From contig NC_049992.1 in NCBI RefSeq assembly GCF_000003815.2, positions 17,287,617 to 17,351,616 on the forward strand: a stretch of 64,000 bases of DNA, given 5' to 3'. Every line of letters starts with the position of its first letter. Within the stretch, counting starts at the first letter, position 1. The position numbers and the translations under genes were made by a program. Origin of the DNA: Branchiostoma floridae (taxonomy: Eukaryota > Chordata > Leptocardii > Amphioxiformes > Branchiostomatidae). Shown here one piece after another: positions 32,401-43,744 of this stretch. The notes below the pieces were generated by a model, which did not search any database, was not told the DNA's origin, and was given only the letters and a program-made list of their open reading frames with translations.

Positions 32401-32805
32401 CTCAGAAGTTTCTACTCTGGGAAGTTCCTGTCCTTCTTTGTGACAATTTGAAGAACAGAACGGCCGTGCTCCTGACTTTACCACGGTGACAGATGTCCTC
32501 TGATGCACCCCTGTCACCGCGTCCCTAAGTGTCCCATCTGTCATATTCTGCACAGACGAACTCCTGACTACCTGTGTCCGTTGTCCCCATACCCCCGGCA
32601 GACTGTTGTCAAAACGTTGTGAAGACAGCATGTTGTTTGTACAAGCTGGAAGAATCGTTGGAGTGAGGACCGGGTCATGAGTACGTACGGAGTTTTCGCG
32701 ACTGCAGACGACTTTGAAGTTTTCCCGCCAATCGTTGCTACTACTACCATGACAGAAAGTTCTGTCACCAAACTCCCGCCAACTTCCATACCTCAGCCAA
32801 CTCAT
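29115..32805 (-). CDS. Vax: Vax homeobox transcription factor, 3 exons
   Basis: Exons 32805-32331, 30463-30276 and 29492-29115 join in phase to 1,041 bases, 346 residues. The homeodomain is residues 178-237 ([13 protein letters not shown] ... [15 protein letters not shown] ... [10 protein letters not shown]), with Gln at position 50 and an intron between positions 44 and 45. The pre-homeodomain phrase YRRILVK, then [15 protein letters not shown], matches the vertebrate Vax signature RRILV...EIILPKGLDLDRPKR, and ALNIWKLLQ after the homeodomain resembles Vax SNILRLLEQ. Emx and Not are the main alternatives; they lack this upstream phrase. The protein is expected to be nuclear and DNA-binding, with anterior-ventral neural roles in vertebrates (family knowledge). 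The first ATG after an in-frame TGA was chosen; an internal Met (MASEQEE) nearer the conserved block is possible. Confidence 0.88.
30001..30255. mobile_element. MITE, AAAGGTGCACTCTCACTGCACTTGCG termini
   Basis: A 255-base foldback element within Vax intron 2, ending 20 bases from exon 2. The arms AAAGGTGCACTCTCACTGCA and CGAACCCCGCAATGACGCAA are inverted copies. Relatives are at 30582, 57044, 57520 and 60196. Confidence 0.8.
30276..30463 (-). CDS. Vax: Vax exon 2 (most of homeodomain)
   Basis: Residues 159-221: [20 protein letters not shown] through homeodomain position 44 (LRLTETQ). The donor is ACACAG|gtaaac. The first two bases complete an Ala codon begun in exon 1. Confidence 0.95.
30464..32330. 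other. Vax intron 1
   Basis: Apart from one MITE (30582-30800) this 1.9 kb is AT-rich, apparently single-copy sequence within the window. I see no exon. The lack of MITEs over 30.8-32.3 kb contrasts with the UBE4B introns. Confidence 0.5.
30582..30800. mobile_element. MITE of the TATCTCACTGCAC family (right end short)
   Basis: Has 'ggtggtatctcactgcac' on the left and 'cgaaccccgcagtgtcgcac', 'ggtgccccaagt' on the right. The last terminal bases are missing. Confidence 0.75.
32331..32805 (-). CDS. Vax: Vax exon 1
   Basis: Residues 1-158, ending [12 protein letters not shown] before GTAGGC (phase 1). The N-terminal 140 residues show no known domain and are Ser/Thr/Arg-rich. An in-frame TGA lies six codons upstream of the chosen ATG. 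Whether translation starts here or at MASEQEE is unproven. Confidence 0.8.
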
Positions 32806-32879
32806 TGTCTCTTCTTTCTGTCAGAGGCGACAGATCTGTCTGTCGTAACTACCACTTGTTCCTTTACATAGCGCGGTGA

Positions 32880-34130
32880 CATATCAACACACACAAACGT
32901 CTGTGACGTTTCAAGCTTGCCAGAGAATTTGATTGACAATTCAATGGGACAGTTGATTGAAGTGAGTCATTAGTGACCAATTACCAACAGTTTGTGTCGT
33001 GCGGGTGGGGCTCCTTCGGTTATTGCGCATCCTCACATACTGACATAGAGACAAAGAGAGAGAAAACCAGCTTTCTTTGTGTCAACCGCTTTTTGCATCT
33101 TTCTGCAGGTGTTCGGCAGTTTAGGAGCTTAAAGATGGTGAAATTAGGGACCACAATTTAGCGGGAAAACGGTTCGAACTTTTGTGTCACACAACGTGGG
33201 GTCCTGTGGACCACACTCGCGTTCCGTTATTACCTACTCGAACCAGGAACTTATATCCTCACGCGTTAGTTAAAGACGCATTAGCGGTTTGAGCATACAT
33301 TTTTCAGGCAATGCGTCATAGTTTCTGTGTCATTTCAGTTGCTTTGTTGACATCATACAAGCTCGTGATGCTGAATTTTGGAAAGAAACCCCTTTCATGA
33401 AAAATAAAATCAACTGCGAATAACGACAATTCACTTCATCACGAATAACGTATACAACTTTATGATCAACCACTTTCTTTCAATATGGTTGAAAAAGGGC
33501 AAAAATCTTAATAACGATTTACATTTGATTTCAAAGATAATCATAGGATAATTAATTTGTTTACATATTAATAAAGAAACAGTTTGAATTCACGTATCTT
33601 CATAATTGGTAAGAAAGTTCGAAACTGTTAATCATTCCAATGTAATGATCGTGGAGATCCATATTCTTTAAATTTACCTTTTCTTCGCCTTTTACCACAA
33701 TTGCACAAAAACATCCAATTCATGTTTAACATAGTTGTAAATGGGAATGCGTTTTCCTTTCATACGTATTTAAAAGTTAAGATTTTTCAATTATCCGTTA
33801 AATTACTTCTAAAAACTACGGAAACTATGACAAATACTTTTCATAACAAATATGCCACGGCGATGCTGACCTTTAAAGTACTCTCCAGGGTCAATAAAGT
33901 TTCACACTGAAAGCCAAGGAAAAAACCACGATGACAACAACGCAGCTCCGTGTACAAATGATAATAAGTAGAATTTTATTTTCTTTAGACAAAGATTTTA
34001 TTAACAAAAACACATAAAAACGTTGAGAGAGTTTAATAGTTGGCAGATATTTTACGTTTTCAGAAACTGCTGTCTATAACGTTACATGCATACCCGCGCC
34101 CTTGTGATTTATACCAGACTGACTACACTG
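32880..34130. other. Vax upstream region, no gene seen
   Basis: AT-rich sequence with no recognised repeat family and no supported exon. It probably holds the Vax promoter and upstream elements. I identify no specific site in it. Confidence 0.4.
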
Positions 34131-34405
34131 GCTATTAGTATTATAGGGAGAATAATTTGCCATTGAATTTTGCTACCAGGGGAGTTGGTCGGCCGCGAAG
34201 GGGAAACGTGAACCTTAGCTTGGAATGACTCCCCTGGCCAAATTCACGTATCTGAATTCTACGATCTCCGCACCCCCGTAGGGAGGCCTGGTGTATTCTC
34301 CAAGTAGAGGTTGGGCTGCTTTTTAAAAACTTTTTTATATATTTTATAGGGCTTTCTATATTGTCATGTTTCTTGAAGTCCACTTGAGAGAAGGCCTGGT
34401 GGAGA

Positions 34406-34637
34406 CTAGCACCCTTGTCTGACAGACATGGAGTGACATGAGAGACCTCCGGACATGTGCTCACGAACACACCAGCCCACCGGCGGCTCCGCCACTCCTC
34501 CCGGGTCAGGGGCGCCATTCTCCCGCCTGACCTGCTCCTCCTCCCCGCTGGTCGCCTGAATGGGGACGGCTTCCGTGTAATAATTGTCCCTCCCATCGCT
34601 TGTCGATTGTTGAAAAGTTAATCCCCCTGTTGGACGA
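34406..34637 (-). CDS. Candidate terminal exon, unknown product
   Basis: A strong acceptor (gtttcctcccag on the minus strand) opens into 76 residues, RPTGGLTFQQSTSDGRDNYY ... EEEQVRRENGAPDPGG ... ending SVRQGC, then stop. GC content is higher than in the flanks. An alternative frame (34141-34596) is also open. No domain is recognised, so this could be chance. Confidence 0.2.
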
Positions 34638-35353
34638 CTGGGAGGAAACAGGTTGATTGCGAACGGAAAATCGCTAAATGAGCTAGTGAACAAACACGTA
34701 CAGCCTTGGAGAACGAAAAGTATGATATAGAAACACTGAACTACACAATACGCAAAGAAAAAAGTAATTGGCATGTTTTGTGTATACATTCATTATTACG
34801 TATAAATTTCCATTTTTCGTTTCCACATACAGCCCGACCGGGCCCTGATTTAGAAATATGACTCTATAGTATTAGTAAGGCCCTTTTACATAATGAAATG
34901 CAATTTTTGACGTAGCTAAAGTTTGTGGGAAGAAATTATTTTTTTTCACTTTGACTCACCGTTGTGCAGCCTGGTTATTAAACGGGAAAAACGTATTTGA
35001 CTGCAAACTTTTTTCTGACATTTGAAGGGTCTGATAAAGTTCTCCTCGATGCGCTGAAAAGGAATGACATATAAGCTTTTTCTTCACGAGAATAGGAGAT
35101 AAACAACGTCGTTTGTGTTGTTGCAACCAGTTTTATCAGTTACTAATAGTTTAAACCATTTGTTTATTGATGGGCCAACCGAAAAAATGTAGCATTTCGT
35201 GATAATTTTCAAGTCTGTACACATGATTCAATATTCATTGACCTCTTTAGTCTACGTTGCAATTCCTTAGTTTAGCGAGCTTTCTTAAAAGTTTATATGA
35301 GGTATTTTGTAAAGATATACCACTTCCCCCTTCAAAACGTTTGTTGGACCAAT

Positions 35354-35541
35354 TTAGCGTCCAGGCCAGTAAAGGGGTAGACAGGTAGGGTCAAGAGGTT
35401 CGGAAATGGCGCCCGAGCGGCAAAAAGGGTAACCCTTCCCCGCTGTGCCGCTTCCACGCGAGCACACACGGCGGAGACGGGCTCCTGTCCTGGTAAGAAT
35501 AGCACAGCAGGGCGCTCCATCAGCGAAACACTTAGTGCACA
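35354..35541 (-). CDS. Candidate Cys-rich terminal exon
   Basis: After a good acceptor (tccttccccacag on the minus strand) comes a frame with seven Cys in 61 residues: CTKCFADGAPCCAILTRTGA, then RLRRVCSRGSGTAG, KGYPFC, ending LYWPGR and stop. The Cys spacing and GAR phrase faintly recall CART-type neuropeptides, but the match is weak. A second acceptor inside (ttcttaccag) complicates the model. GC-rich against an AT-rich background. Confidence 0.2.
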
Positions 35542-35701
35542 CTGTGGGGAAGGACTACAGTACAGGTGTTCCTGGTTTGCTTGTATTGCATACTCAGTTA
35601 ACAGCCACAAGGCGTAATACACCAGATTTGCACCGAGCAGTACAAGCTGCATATCCGGACAGGTTATTTGATACACTCTCATCGGTTACTTTTTCGATAG
35701 T

Positions 35702-35912
35702 AAGTGTGGTGGGCTGTTTAATATTAACGAATTCAAGGAGTGGCTCTTCTCCTTTTAACGTCCTATCCAAAGGACAACCTAAATCAAAGCTAGGTAGCAT
35801 TTTCACCTGTGAGGAAATTGGTGCCTTTCCCAGGGGCGCTACGTCGGTGGCATGTCAGGAGATCCGAACCCAGGGCCAAACACCCTAACCGTTACGCCAG
35901 AACGACGCCAAT
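35702..35912 (-). mobile_element. tRNA-headed SINE
   Basis: On the minus strand: TGGCGTAACGGTTAGGGTG (A box), GGTTCGGATCTCC (B box), then CCCCTGGGAAAGGCACC, ATTTCCTCACAGGTGAAAAT and a 'ggataggacgttaaaa' tail. The body is the same as 39189-39682. Confidence 0.75.
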
Positions 35913-36824
35913 GTCGTTAGAAAGACAGATGTATATCTCCAAAAACAGTTACTCAAGCATGTAACTGGATATAATTTTGGAAACGGTCAGACGTTTCAGG
36001 CAGTGTCACTGACTGAAACCGTCTGACCGTTACAAAATCATACCCAGTTGCTTCTGACGCAATTAGAAGATGACAAACTGCTTTCAGGCGGAATTGGAAA
36101 ATAACCAACATTAAATCTTTGTAAACTGTATCATCAGTAAAAAGTTTCAACTTGTAATTGTATCAAAGAAAAGTTTCCACACTTCGAAAATTAGGATGCA
36201 TTGGACACATCTTTGTTTTTGATGCGCTTAGACAAACCTAATTTCATATCCACTCATGCACAAAGAAGCAAAAGAAATTGACTCTACTCGGTTAACTTAG
36301 CGTGATACATGAACTACTAGATATCTTTCACGCGTGTCTATATTTTTCTGTACATGTCTGTATGTGTTTGTTAAGTGATGTTATAGATGACCCTACGTAC
36401 CCTTCGAGGCATAAGTGCAAAGAAAGGTATTTTTATTTATGCCACAAGCATCTGTCACAACCGGTATATAGTTGAGATACTCCAGATCAAACAATGAAAT
36501 TTAAAAGCTAACATTTCATTTGCATATACACATATACACCCAAAGTTTTCTTAATGTATAAACGTTATAATCACTACGTATTTCATGACTATATCCAAAC
36601 TTTTACTAGTAAAAACTTACAAGGGGAATGGGAAGAAATATATATATATATAGTTACGGAAGCTTCATTGACACAGCAAAAGTATTTTCGTATGGTCAAG
36701 TACAAACTATAAATCCGAAATACATCATGAATCTATTTATGTATATCAGTATATATATTGCTTGTTTGTTTCGAATAATCTGGAAACCGCCTTGAGGTTT
36801 TTACAGTAAGTACTGTAAGGTTTC

Positions 36825-37070
36825 ATCCACACACATTAGGATGGACCCCAGCATTTCTATTTCTTTAACGTGCTAGGGGTGTGGTTCTCCTCAAATACTG
36901 GACTTCCAGCTTTGCGTCCCATTTGAGCGGACACTCCTAGGTTGAGCTTGGCGCTCATTTTCTCCACTCGAAGCGGGGAAATAGATTTTAAATGACTTTA
37001 AGCCCAAATAATATGTCGATACAGAACCTTTCGTGTAAGTCAACCACCCTAACCACTAGACCACATGATA
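36825..37070 (-). mobile_element. Degenerate tRNA-headed SINE
   Basis: On the minus strand the head ATGTGGTCTAGTGGTTAGGG is followed by a decayed body and a 'cgttaaagaaat' tail. The B box is not clear. Confidence 0.5.
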
Positions 37071-37216
37071 GCCATGTGACTATCACGTGATAGATCCGCA
37101 TCAAAACTTATGTGATGGTCACATGATAGTCACGTGGCTATCACGTGATAGATCCGCATCAAAACTTATGTGATGGTCACATGATAGTCGCGTGACTATC
37201 ACGTGATAGATCTGCA
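37060..37216. repeat. Tandem repeat, unit about 62 bases, CACGTGA palindromes
   Basis: About two and a half units built from GACTATCACGTGATAGATCC and TTATGTGATGGTCACATGAT. Each unit is itself rich in short inverted repeats. Confidence 0.85.
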
Positions 37217-37594
37217 CCCAAACTCCGGCCTAACATGACAGGTGCGTCAACGGTTTCCCTTAGACCGATAAACAGTTACGCTGCCGGTCACGTCTCAAAA
37301 GGTAATGAGCCACTCAGCAACGTAGGGAAGGTAATGTAACTGATTTAAGCGTAGTTCAAAGGCAGCGCCGCGAAAGACAGGCGCCTTAAAATAGGGTAAA
37401 TCACCCGGAAATGGGCAGGTTGGCTCTTCTCGGGTCTTAAAAGTAATAAGTCGTTCAGTGCTTAAGGACAGAAGCGTTATCATCCCCACCACTCTCTCTG
37501 TTGAACATGGATGGAATATTCAAACAGATGTACTCGTAAGAACAAGAACATTTTTCTGGAAAATAACATATCAATAGTTTTTAATGCATAGGGC

Positions 37595-37815
37595 GTGATG
37601 TGGCGTCTGGTGGCAAGAATAGCGGGAACAAGATAGAAAGTTCACAGGTTCAATTCCAAACATTCCTCGCTAAAACTTGTGGCTTGAGAAATGCATTTTG
37701 CATGACTTTCCTCACTCCACTAAGGTGTAAAAATTAATGCCTGACTTGATGAGGACAGTATAAGGGGAGGTTCCGTCTTCCAACACCGTCCTTCGAAACA
37801 CTATGGATAAAAACC
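37595..37815 (+). mobile_element. Degenerate tRNA-headed SINE
   Basis: A B-box-like CAGGTTCAATTCC near 37648 is followed by 'tgcatgactttcctcactccac' and a 'ggaggttccgtcttcc' tail, the SINE body seen at 39.2 kb. Confidence 0.5.
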
Positions 37816-38264
37816 TGTAGCTACTTCCCCTGCGGTCTCAAGAGACAATTTGCAACGAGACTGACTTTAATCACCTTTTACAAACGACGAAAATCATAGT
37901 GGAATGATGCAGTGGAAAAACTGCATAAAACAGCTCCCTCTATCGAATGTACTACGGAATTGCAGAATTTGTAGAAGCAAACCCTTGCTAGGCAAAAAGC
38001 CTTCGTTTTATAGACATATACCAGGGTAAACTGAGAAACTAATGATTCAGAATTAGATGTTTTCATGATGTCCCTTTAGACAATGGTTTCTGAGAAATTC
38101 AAACAAATTAAGAAATTGAGTATTGCTACAAAACATGTCGTAAGTCATTCATACGATTTGTCGTAAAGTTATGTCTTCCAAAGTCTTTAAAAAATGTGAA
38201 AACGAACTGAATATCAAAGTGAGTTCAATATACTATGTTTTCTGAGTTTAGTTATTTATTCAAT

Positions 38265-38400
38265 CTTCCTGGCAATTTAGATTTCATAACGAAGGTTTTC
38301 GCTCCAGATTTTATTTTTTACAAACTGGCATCAAATTTGCAGTGCAATTGGATGTCATCCATATGATCAAATCAGTATGGCCTTAGAAAGGCCTGGTGGG
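38265..38400 (-). repeat. Dispersed repeat, CATATGGATGACATCC family
   Basis: Reverse-strand copy: 'aggccatactgatttgatcatatggatgacatccaat' and 'gttatgaaatctaaattgccaggaag' when read on the minus strand. Confidence 0.65.
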
Positions 38401-38949
38401 GGCTAATGGATGCCCGTCCAATCATCCAATCAAATGCACATTCTCATGGATCAACGAAGTCCATGCTTAAGCCCTTGGCTCCAAGCGGAAGGTCTTATAT
38501 TCCACCGTCCCACTGCGCAGCCATTAACAGATTACAGACGCTAAAGTAACGTTCCGCCATAACGTTTTCCTCTAAAAGCATAATAAGTGCTGACCAGGGG
38601 TCGTTATGATGGATAGGACATGCGTACGGAAACGGTCTTCAAACGAGTCAAAACGATTTTGAAAGCTCATGAAGTAATACTTGGATGCTTCGATACTTTA
38701 TTCAGCCCATTAACTATCGAACATAATGTGTAACATGGCTCCAGTTTTGGTTAAGGCCAAGGCGTATTCGGCAGCTGAGATATGGAATAAAATACAAATG
38801 TAAATGTAAAAATGTAAAACTTAACACATGTTGGCATATATGTGTAGTGAAAATTAAGCCGCTAGGTGGCAAAAATTAAAAATGACGATCATGTTTGCGA
38901 CACCTACCCGCATTAAAAAAATACCATCACATGTTCCAATGTTTTGCCT

Positions 38950-39110
38950 TTTAGAAAAAGGTGCTTTACACCAATTTCCTCACATCGGGTGATAAAGAGT
39001 ACGTAGCTATAGCTTTGGTAAGGGACGGCCCTTTGACAGGATGTTGAATGGAGGTCCCGTGTTTGAGGAGTAACACACCTCGAGCACGTTAAACACCACA
39101 CGTAAAGAAA
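38950..39110 (+). mobile_element. SINE body and tail, headless fragment
   Basis: 'aggtgctttacaccaatttcctcac' and 'ggaggtcccgtgtttgagg', 'gcacgttaaacaccac' match the SINE body at 39.3 kb. No tRNA head. Confidence 0.6.
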
Positions 39111-39188
39111 AGAAAACTGTTCTACCCTGTGTGAGTGGATCAAATAAATCTGCCCGGGAACGCAACCTGTACTGAATCTTCTGAAAGT

Positions 39189-39682
39189 GGGGCCGCGTAG
39201 CACAGTGGTAGTGTATTCGGCCCGTAACCGAGAGGTCGCCGGTTCGAATCCGACTGCCGTGTTGCCGGTCTTGTGCCCTTGGGAAAGGCACTTTACACGA
39301 CTTTCCTCACTTTACTCAAGTGAAAAATGAGTCGTCCCTCGGATAGGACGTTAAATGGAGGTCCCGTGTATGGGGAGAGTCACACCCCATGCACGTTAAA
39401 GAACCCCCACACGTGCGATGGTGCGGTGTGGTTGGAGCAAACCCCTCTGTCCAGAGTTGGTGATTCACTTCAAATCACCCGGTTGTAGGCCTGGCGAACC
39501 TCCATACCGTATCAGCCACACGGTGATTTACATCATTCACCCAGACGGGAGACCTGGCGCATCCCCGTCTTGTAATTAGCCAGCGAAAGGGTATGTCACC
39601 CCGTAAGGGGCGGTATCACCCCGTCGTGTGTAAACATGTGCGAACATGTGTGATCACGTCGACCGACGATGATGATGATGAT
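39189..39682 (+). mobile_element. Full-length tRNA-headed SINE
   Basis: The head GGCCGCGTAGCACAGTGGTA ... GGTTCGAATCC carries both RNA polymerase III boxes. The body is CCCTTGGGAAAGGCACTTTA, 'gactttcctcactttactcaag', 'ggataggacgttaaatggagg', and it ends in (GAT)n. TGAATCTTC flanks it on both sides, a likely target duplication. The acceptor stem does not pair fully, so it is not a tRNA gene. Confidence 0.85.
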
Positions 39683-40325
39683 GAATCTTCAGTACATGTA
39701 CAAACCTGGTGTGTTACACCATGAGGCGGTTTACAGGATATACAATGCAAACAAACAAAATTTGACAGAGTCTGTAAGACAGAATCCTTGATAACGAATT
39801 TAGAATCATATATTCATTACATTACTTCTTTCCAGTTTGCCAAAAGATGCAAAAAAAAAGAGAAAGAAATATGAGGCGATCACTTTTTTCCCACAGGCAA
39901 GATGGCGGTTGGAAGTGGATGCCATTTCCTTAGAGCAGGAGGTTCCTTTAAGACGGATCTGCCTTCCGGTACCCTTCATCCTTCACCGAACACTTAGGTC
40001 ACACGACTAGCGGAAACCATTCGCCTCACGTTCCCTCACAGACCCTCCCAATGTCAAGCTGTGCGCGTAGTTATCAACTGCACAATCTGTGATGAGAGAC
40101 CCCTAGCGATATCTATTTGTACTACAGGACAATGCCATGTTGGGCAATATCGACCATGCAATACATCAACATCCAAACGACAGGCTAAGGCTATGTTGAT
40201 TCGATTAGATGAATGACATCCACGCAAGCATCAATTTTCGTCCTGTAGTTTTAAAAACATCGTTTTCGACAATACTGTAAATCGTACGAGGCAGCTGAAA
40301 AATGAGGAAATATATCTGTCGTAAA

Positions 40326-40746
40326 TTGTGGTGCGTACCTAAACTCAATTTCAGGTTCAAGTCCGGATTCAGGTCCAGCAGTTCAGGTTCAGGTCCGGAC
40401 CTGAACCCATCATTGCATATTATGTGCATTTTTTAAGGGTGAGGGGGTGGGGGTGGGGGGGTGCATATAAAATTGCATGTTAGCATGAATTGAAATGCAA
40501 TGTGAAAAATACATGAAAATGATAGACAGCCAGTGTAATCGCGAACTGTTTTATGTCTTTTTCCAGTGCAAATTCCACTGTCTATGGAAGGTTTTAGATG
40601 GTTTAGAACGAAAAAAGGGAATATAAGTATGACAGATTGCTATTTGCAAGTCCGGACTTGGCTCCAGACATTTAGGTTTTTTTTGGACTTGGACCTAAAC
40701 ATTTTTAGGTCCAATTCCAAGTCCGGGCTTTAGGTACGCACCACTA
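40326..40746. mobile_element. hAT-like MITE, TAGTGGTGCG termini (copy 2)
   Basis: A 421-base element flanked by a perfect 8-base duplication GTCGTAAA (40318-40325 and 40747-40754). Its left terminal base pair is changed (TTGTGG). It is closely similar to 8858-9249, with a G-rich insertion near 40440. Confidence 0.92.
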
Positions 40747-40754
40747 GTCGTAAA

Positions 40755-42055
40755 TTGCTTAAATGATTGTCAACAAAATGGAAATTTCCTCTAAGGGTGC
40801 TATATTCAATCCCAACTTTAATGTAAAAGGTGGTGAATGAGGAAAATGGAGAATCTAATTTTCGATAAATCATACTCTGTTTTTTTAGTTGTTTAACCGC
40901 CTTCATAATGAATGCAGCTTCTTATATTTTACTGCCAGACTTTTTTTCGCACGCATACGTGTACAGTTTTGGTGCTCTAATGGGATGTTGCTCATATAAT
41001 TCAGTCAACATAGCATGGGCTAACGTCAAAGAAGAATTATAGTTAAATAAAACAAAAGGTAACGTAGAGAATGAGCATCTTAATCACACGGTTGTAAATG
41101 CCACGCCCTGGAAGCCGATATTATGTTCCTAGGCCGTACCGGAACGAGAGCCAGTTCTCATACGGATTGGTATCAAAATGGTTCAAGGACAATCACGCAT
41201 CGCTGACGATCTTGAATGTTCCTGCCAGAAGATAAATTGAATCCGTGCCACAGCTTGTGTGATGTGCTCTTCAGTCAGTTGAAACCAGGGAAAAGGATAT
41301 TAGAATTGCCTCTTTGAAAAGCAGACCTTTAATAAGGCCGATTTGAGCTTATTGTGAATAGATGGAGGTTGGAACAAACAAGAAACAGACAACCAAACGT
41401 CCTAATAACATGAAACGTTTGCTCGGATTTTGCTTGTCGAACGTTTTGTGTTTCTCGCGTTAAAGAACTATCATCTGCAAGATTTGTTCAGTTCAAATGA
41501 ATCAAATTCCGTGGATCCATGGGCCTGATATTGATCCTATAGGGTCAGCCCTAAATCGAACATGTTGCAAGGGATTGCATTTGTCATTTCTCTGTTTGTG
41601 TCAGCAGGGCTAGCCCTTTGTTATAGCCACAGGTTAGTCCGATAGCCCTGCCTGTGCGTGCTTTATAGCCAAACCAATAAATAAATTTGTCATTCGGATG
41701 CTTACGTAAAGAAATATATGTGGGAGCTTAGGCGTAAATCTCAAGCATCGACTTCTGCATAAAAAGAACCCAACACACTTATCGAGAAGAGTAGTGTCGG
41801 CCAAGTGTGCTTAGCTTAAGAGCCAGACCAATGTAGCCTCTGTCCATTTGGTCCATTTCCGACAAAACAATGTAGCAGGCTCTCTTGGCCTTTTCTCCTT
41901 ATGATACACAAGAAACCCAGTACAAAATGAACATGCCAGCAAATATTGCATGTATTATGGCTCCGTAAAAAACGAAAAATACCCAGAGAGCCTGCTGAGA
42001 AGTCTCAGCCAAAGCGAAGCCGCATTGTATACATGTACCACTAGCTAACGAAAAA
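40755..42055. other. No gene seen; decayed repeats
   Basis: Contains a LINE-tail relative near 41330-41400, 'ccaataaataaatttgtcattcgg' near 41675-41700, and an inverted pair TAGCAGGCTCTCT (about 41871) / CAGAGAGCCTGCT (about 41976). No supported exon. Confidence 0.4.
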
Positions 42056-42613
42056 GAGCCATGATGCTTCGTCCTCATTTTAAGTTTCCACTGCTTTACC
42101 TGTATCTACGGTCTATCCAGATGGCTTTTTCCAGAGGATTCCTATCCTGGAAAATCCCACTTGTGATGAACACGCCCTGCTGCCGTCTGAAGGCCACGCG
42201 GACCATTACGGACCGGCCCTACCGTGATTGCGGGGGACGTTTCACCACTCAACCCTCAAAGTGAGAACAAGGCCGGACCTTGACTCAGCTGGACATGTGT
42301 GAAATTCATTTCAAACCAGCTAAGATCAGACTTTTTTTTCCATCTGATCTTGCAGACGGACAAAATATTTCACTTGTTAGAATGATACTGGGTAAAGAAG
42401 AGAAGAGGGGGCGGACTGGTTGCAGATATGTGATATATTATAATACATGTACTAACCTTGTTTCCTGTTAAATTGCGTTATGAAATAACTTGTCACAACT
42501 TGTGGTAAAAACGATCTTTAACGCTTTGTTGTCTTTTAAGTCATACTTTATCATTTTGCATGGTACATGGATTCCTATTACGAAATCAATGGTTAATCGA
42601 ACTAATTAGGTCG

Positions 42614-42985
42614 CAGAGGTCGCATCACGGTCGCCGACTAGTGGAAAGGGGAGGGGGTGCAAAAACACAACGTTCAATCCGCTACATTCCGGATTCAGAG
42701 CGCCAACCGTCAGGACAAAATTTCCCATCTATACAACATTGCCTCCCAGACCTTTGATCACAGAGGAAATGAGTCCAGCTTACAAGCGTTTTATATGTAG
42801 ACGCGATCGCTGTCCAGTGGAGTGGGGAGGGGGGCTAAAACACAACATTCAATCCGCTACATTCCGGATTCAGAGCGCCAACCGTCAGGACGAAATTTCC
42901 CATCTATACAACATTGCCTCCCGGACCTTTGATCTCAAAGGAAATGGGAGTCCGGCTTACCAGCGTGTTTATATGTAGACTTTCA
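42614..42985. repeat. Tandem duplication, unit about 180 bases
   Basis: Two adjacent units share 'attcaatccgctacattccggattcagagcgccaaccgtcagga' (split here: CGCTACATTCCGGATTCAGA, GCGCCAACCGTCAGGAC) and 'cccatctatacaacattgcctccc', each ending 'tttatatgtagac'. The array runs towards the assembly gap and may have collapsed there. Confidence 0.88.
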
Positions 42986-43094
42986 TCTGAACTTTTATTA
43001 GGGGTCGCAGGGACAAGTTGGGCGGATTTATATGTAAACACAGGTCGATATAGGCCAGGCGTGTGCTAGACGGGAATGGCATTGCAGATAGAGT

Positions 43095-43744
43095 NNNNNN
43101 NNNNNNNNNNNNNNNNNNNNNNNNNNNNNNNNNNNNNNNNNNNNNNNNNNNNNNNNNNNNNNNNNNNNNNNNNNNNNNNNNNNNNNNNNNNNNNNNNNNN
43201 NNNNNNNNNNNNNNNNNNNNNNNNNNNNNNNNNNNNNNNNNNNNNNNNNNNNNNNNNNNNNNNNNNNNNNNNNNNNNNNNNNNNNNNNNNNNNNNNNNNN
43301 NNNNNNNNNNNNNNNNNNNNNNNNNNNNNNNNNNNNNNNNNNNNNNNNNNNNNNNNNNNNNNNNNNNNNNNNNNNNNNNNNNNNNNNNNNNNNNNNNNNN
43401 NNNNNNNNNNNNNNNNNNNNNNNNNNNNNNNNNNNNNNNNNNNNNNNNNNNNNNNNNNNNNNNNNNNNNNNNNNNNNNNNNNNNNNNNNNNNNNNNNNNN
43501 NNNNNNNNNNNNNNNNNNNNNNNNNNNNNNNNNNNNNNNNNNNNNNNNNNNNNNNNNNNNNNNNNNNNNNNNNNNNNNNNNNNNNNNNNNNNNNNNNNNN
43601 NNNNNNNNNNNNNNNNNNNNNNNNNNNNNNNNNNNNNNNNNNNNNNNNNNNNNNNNNNNNNNNNNNNNNNNNNNNNNNNNNNNNNNNNNNNNNNNNNNNN
43701 NNNNNNNNNNNNNNNNNNNNNNNNNNNNNNNNNNNNNNNNNNNN
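43095..43744. other. Assembly gap (650 N)
   Basis: All bases are N. A round 650 suggests an estimated or placeholder size. A tandem duplication lies on its left and simple repeats on its right, which could explain the break. Confidence 0.99.

Noticed and set aside
39189-39262. tRNA gene
   Set aside because: The A and B boxes are good, but the acceptor arm does not pair and a conserved SINE body with a simple-repeat tail follows.
39898-39912. Second YY1-like site (CAAGATGGCGG)
   Set aside because: No gene start is near it, so a promoter role is not supported.
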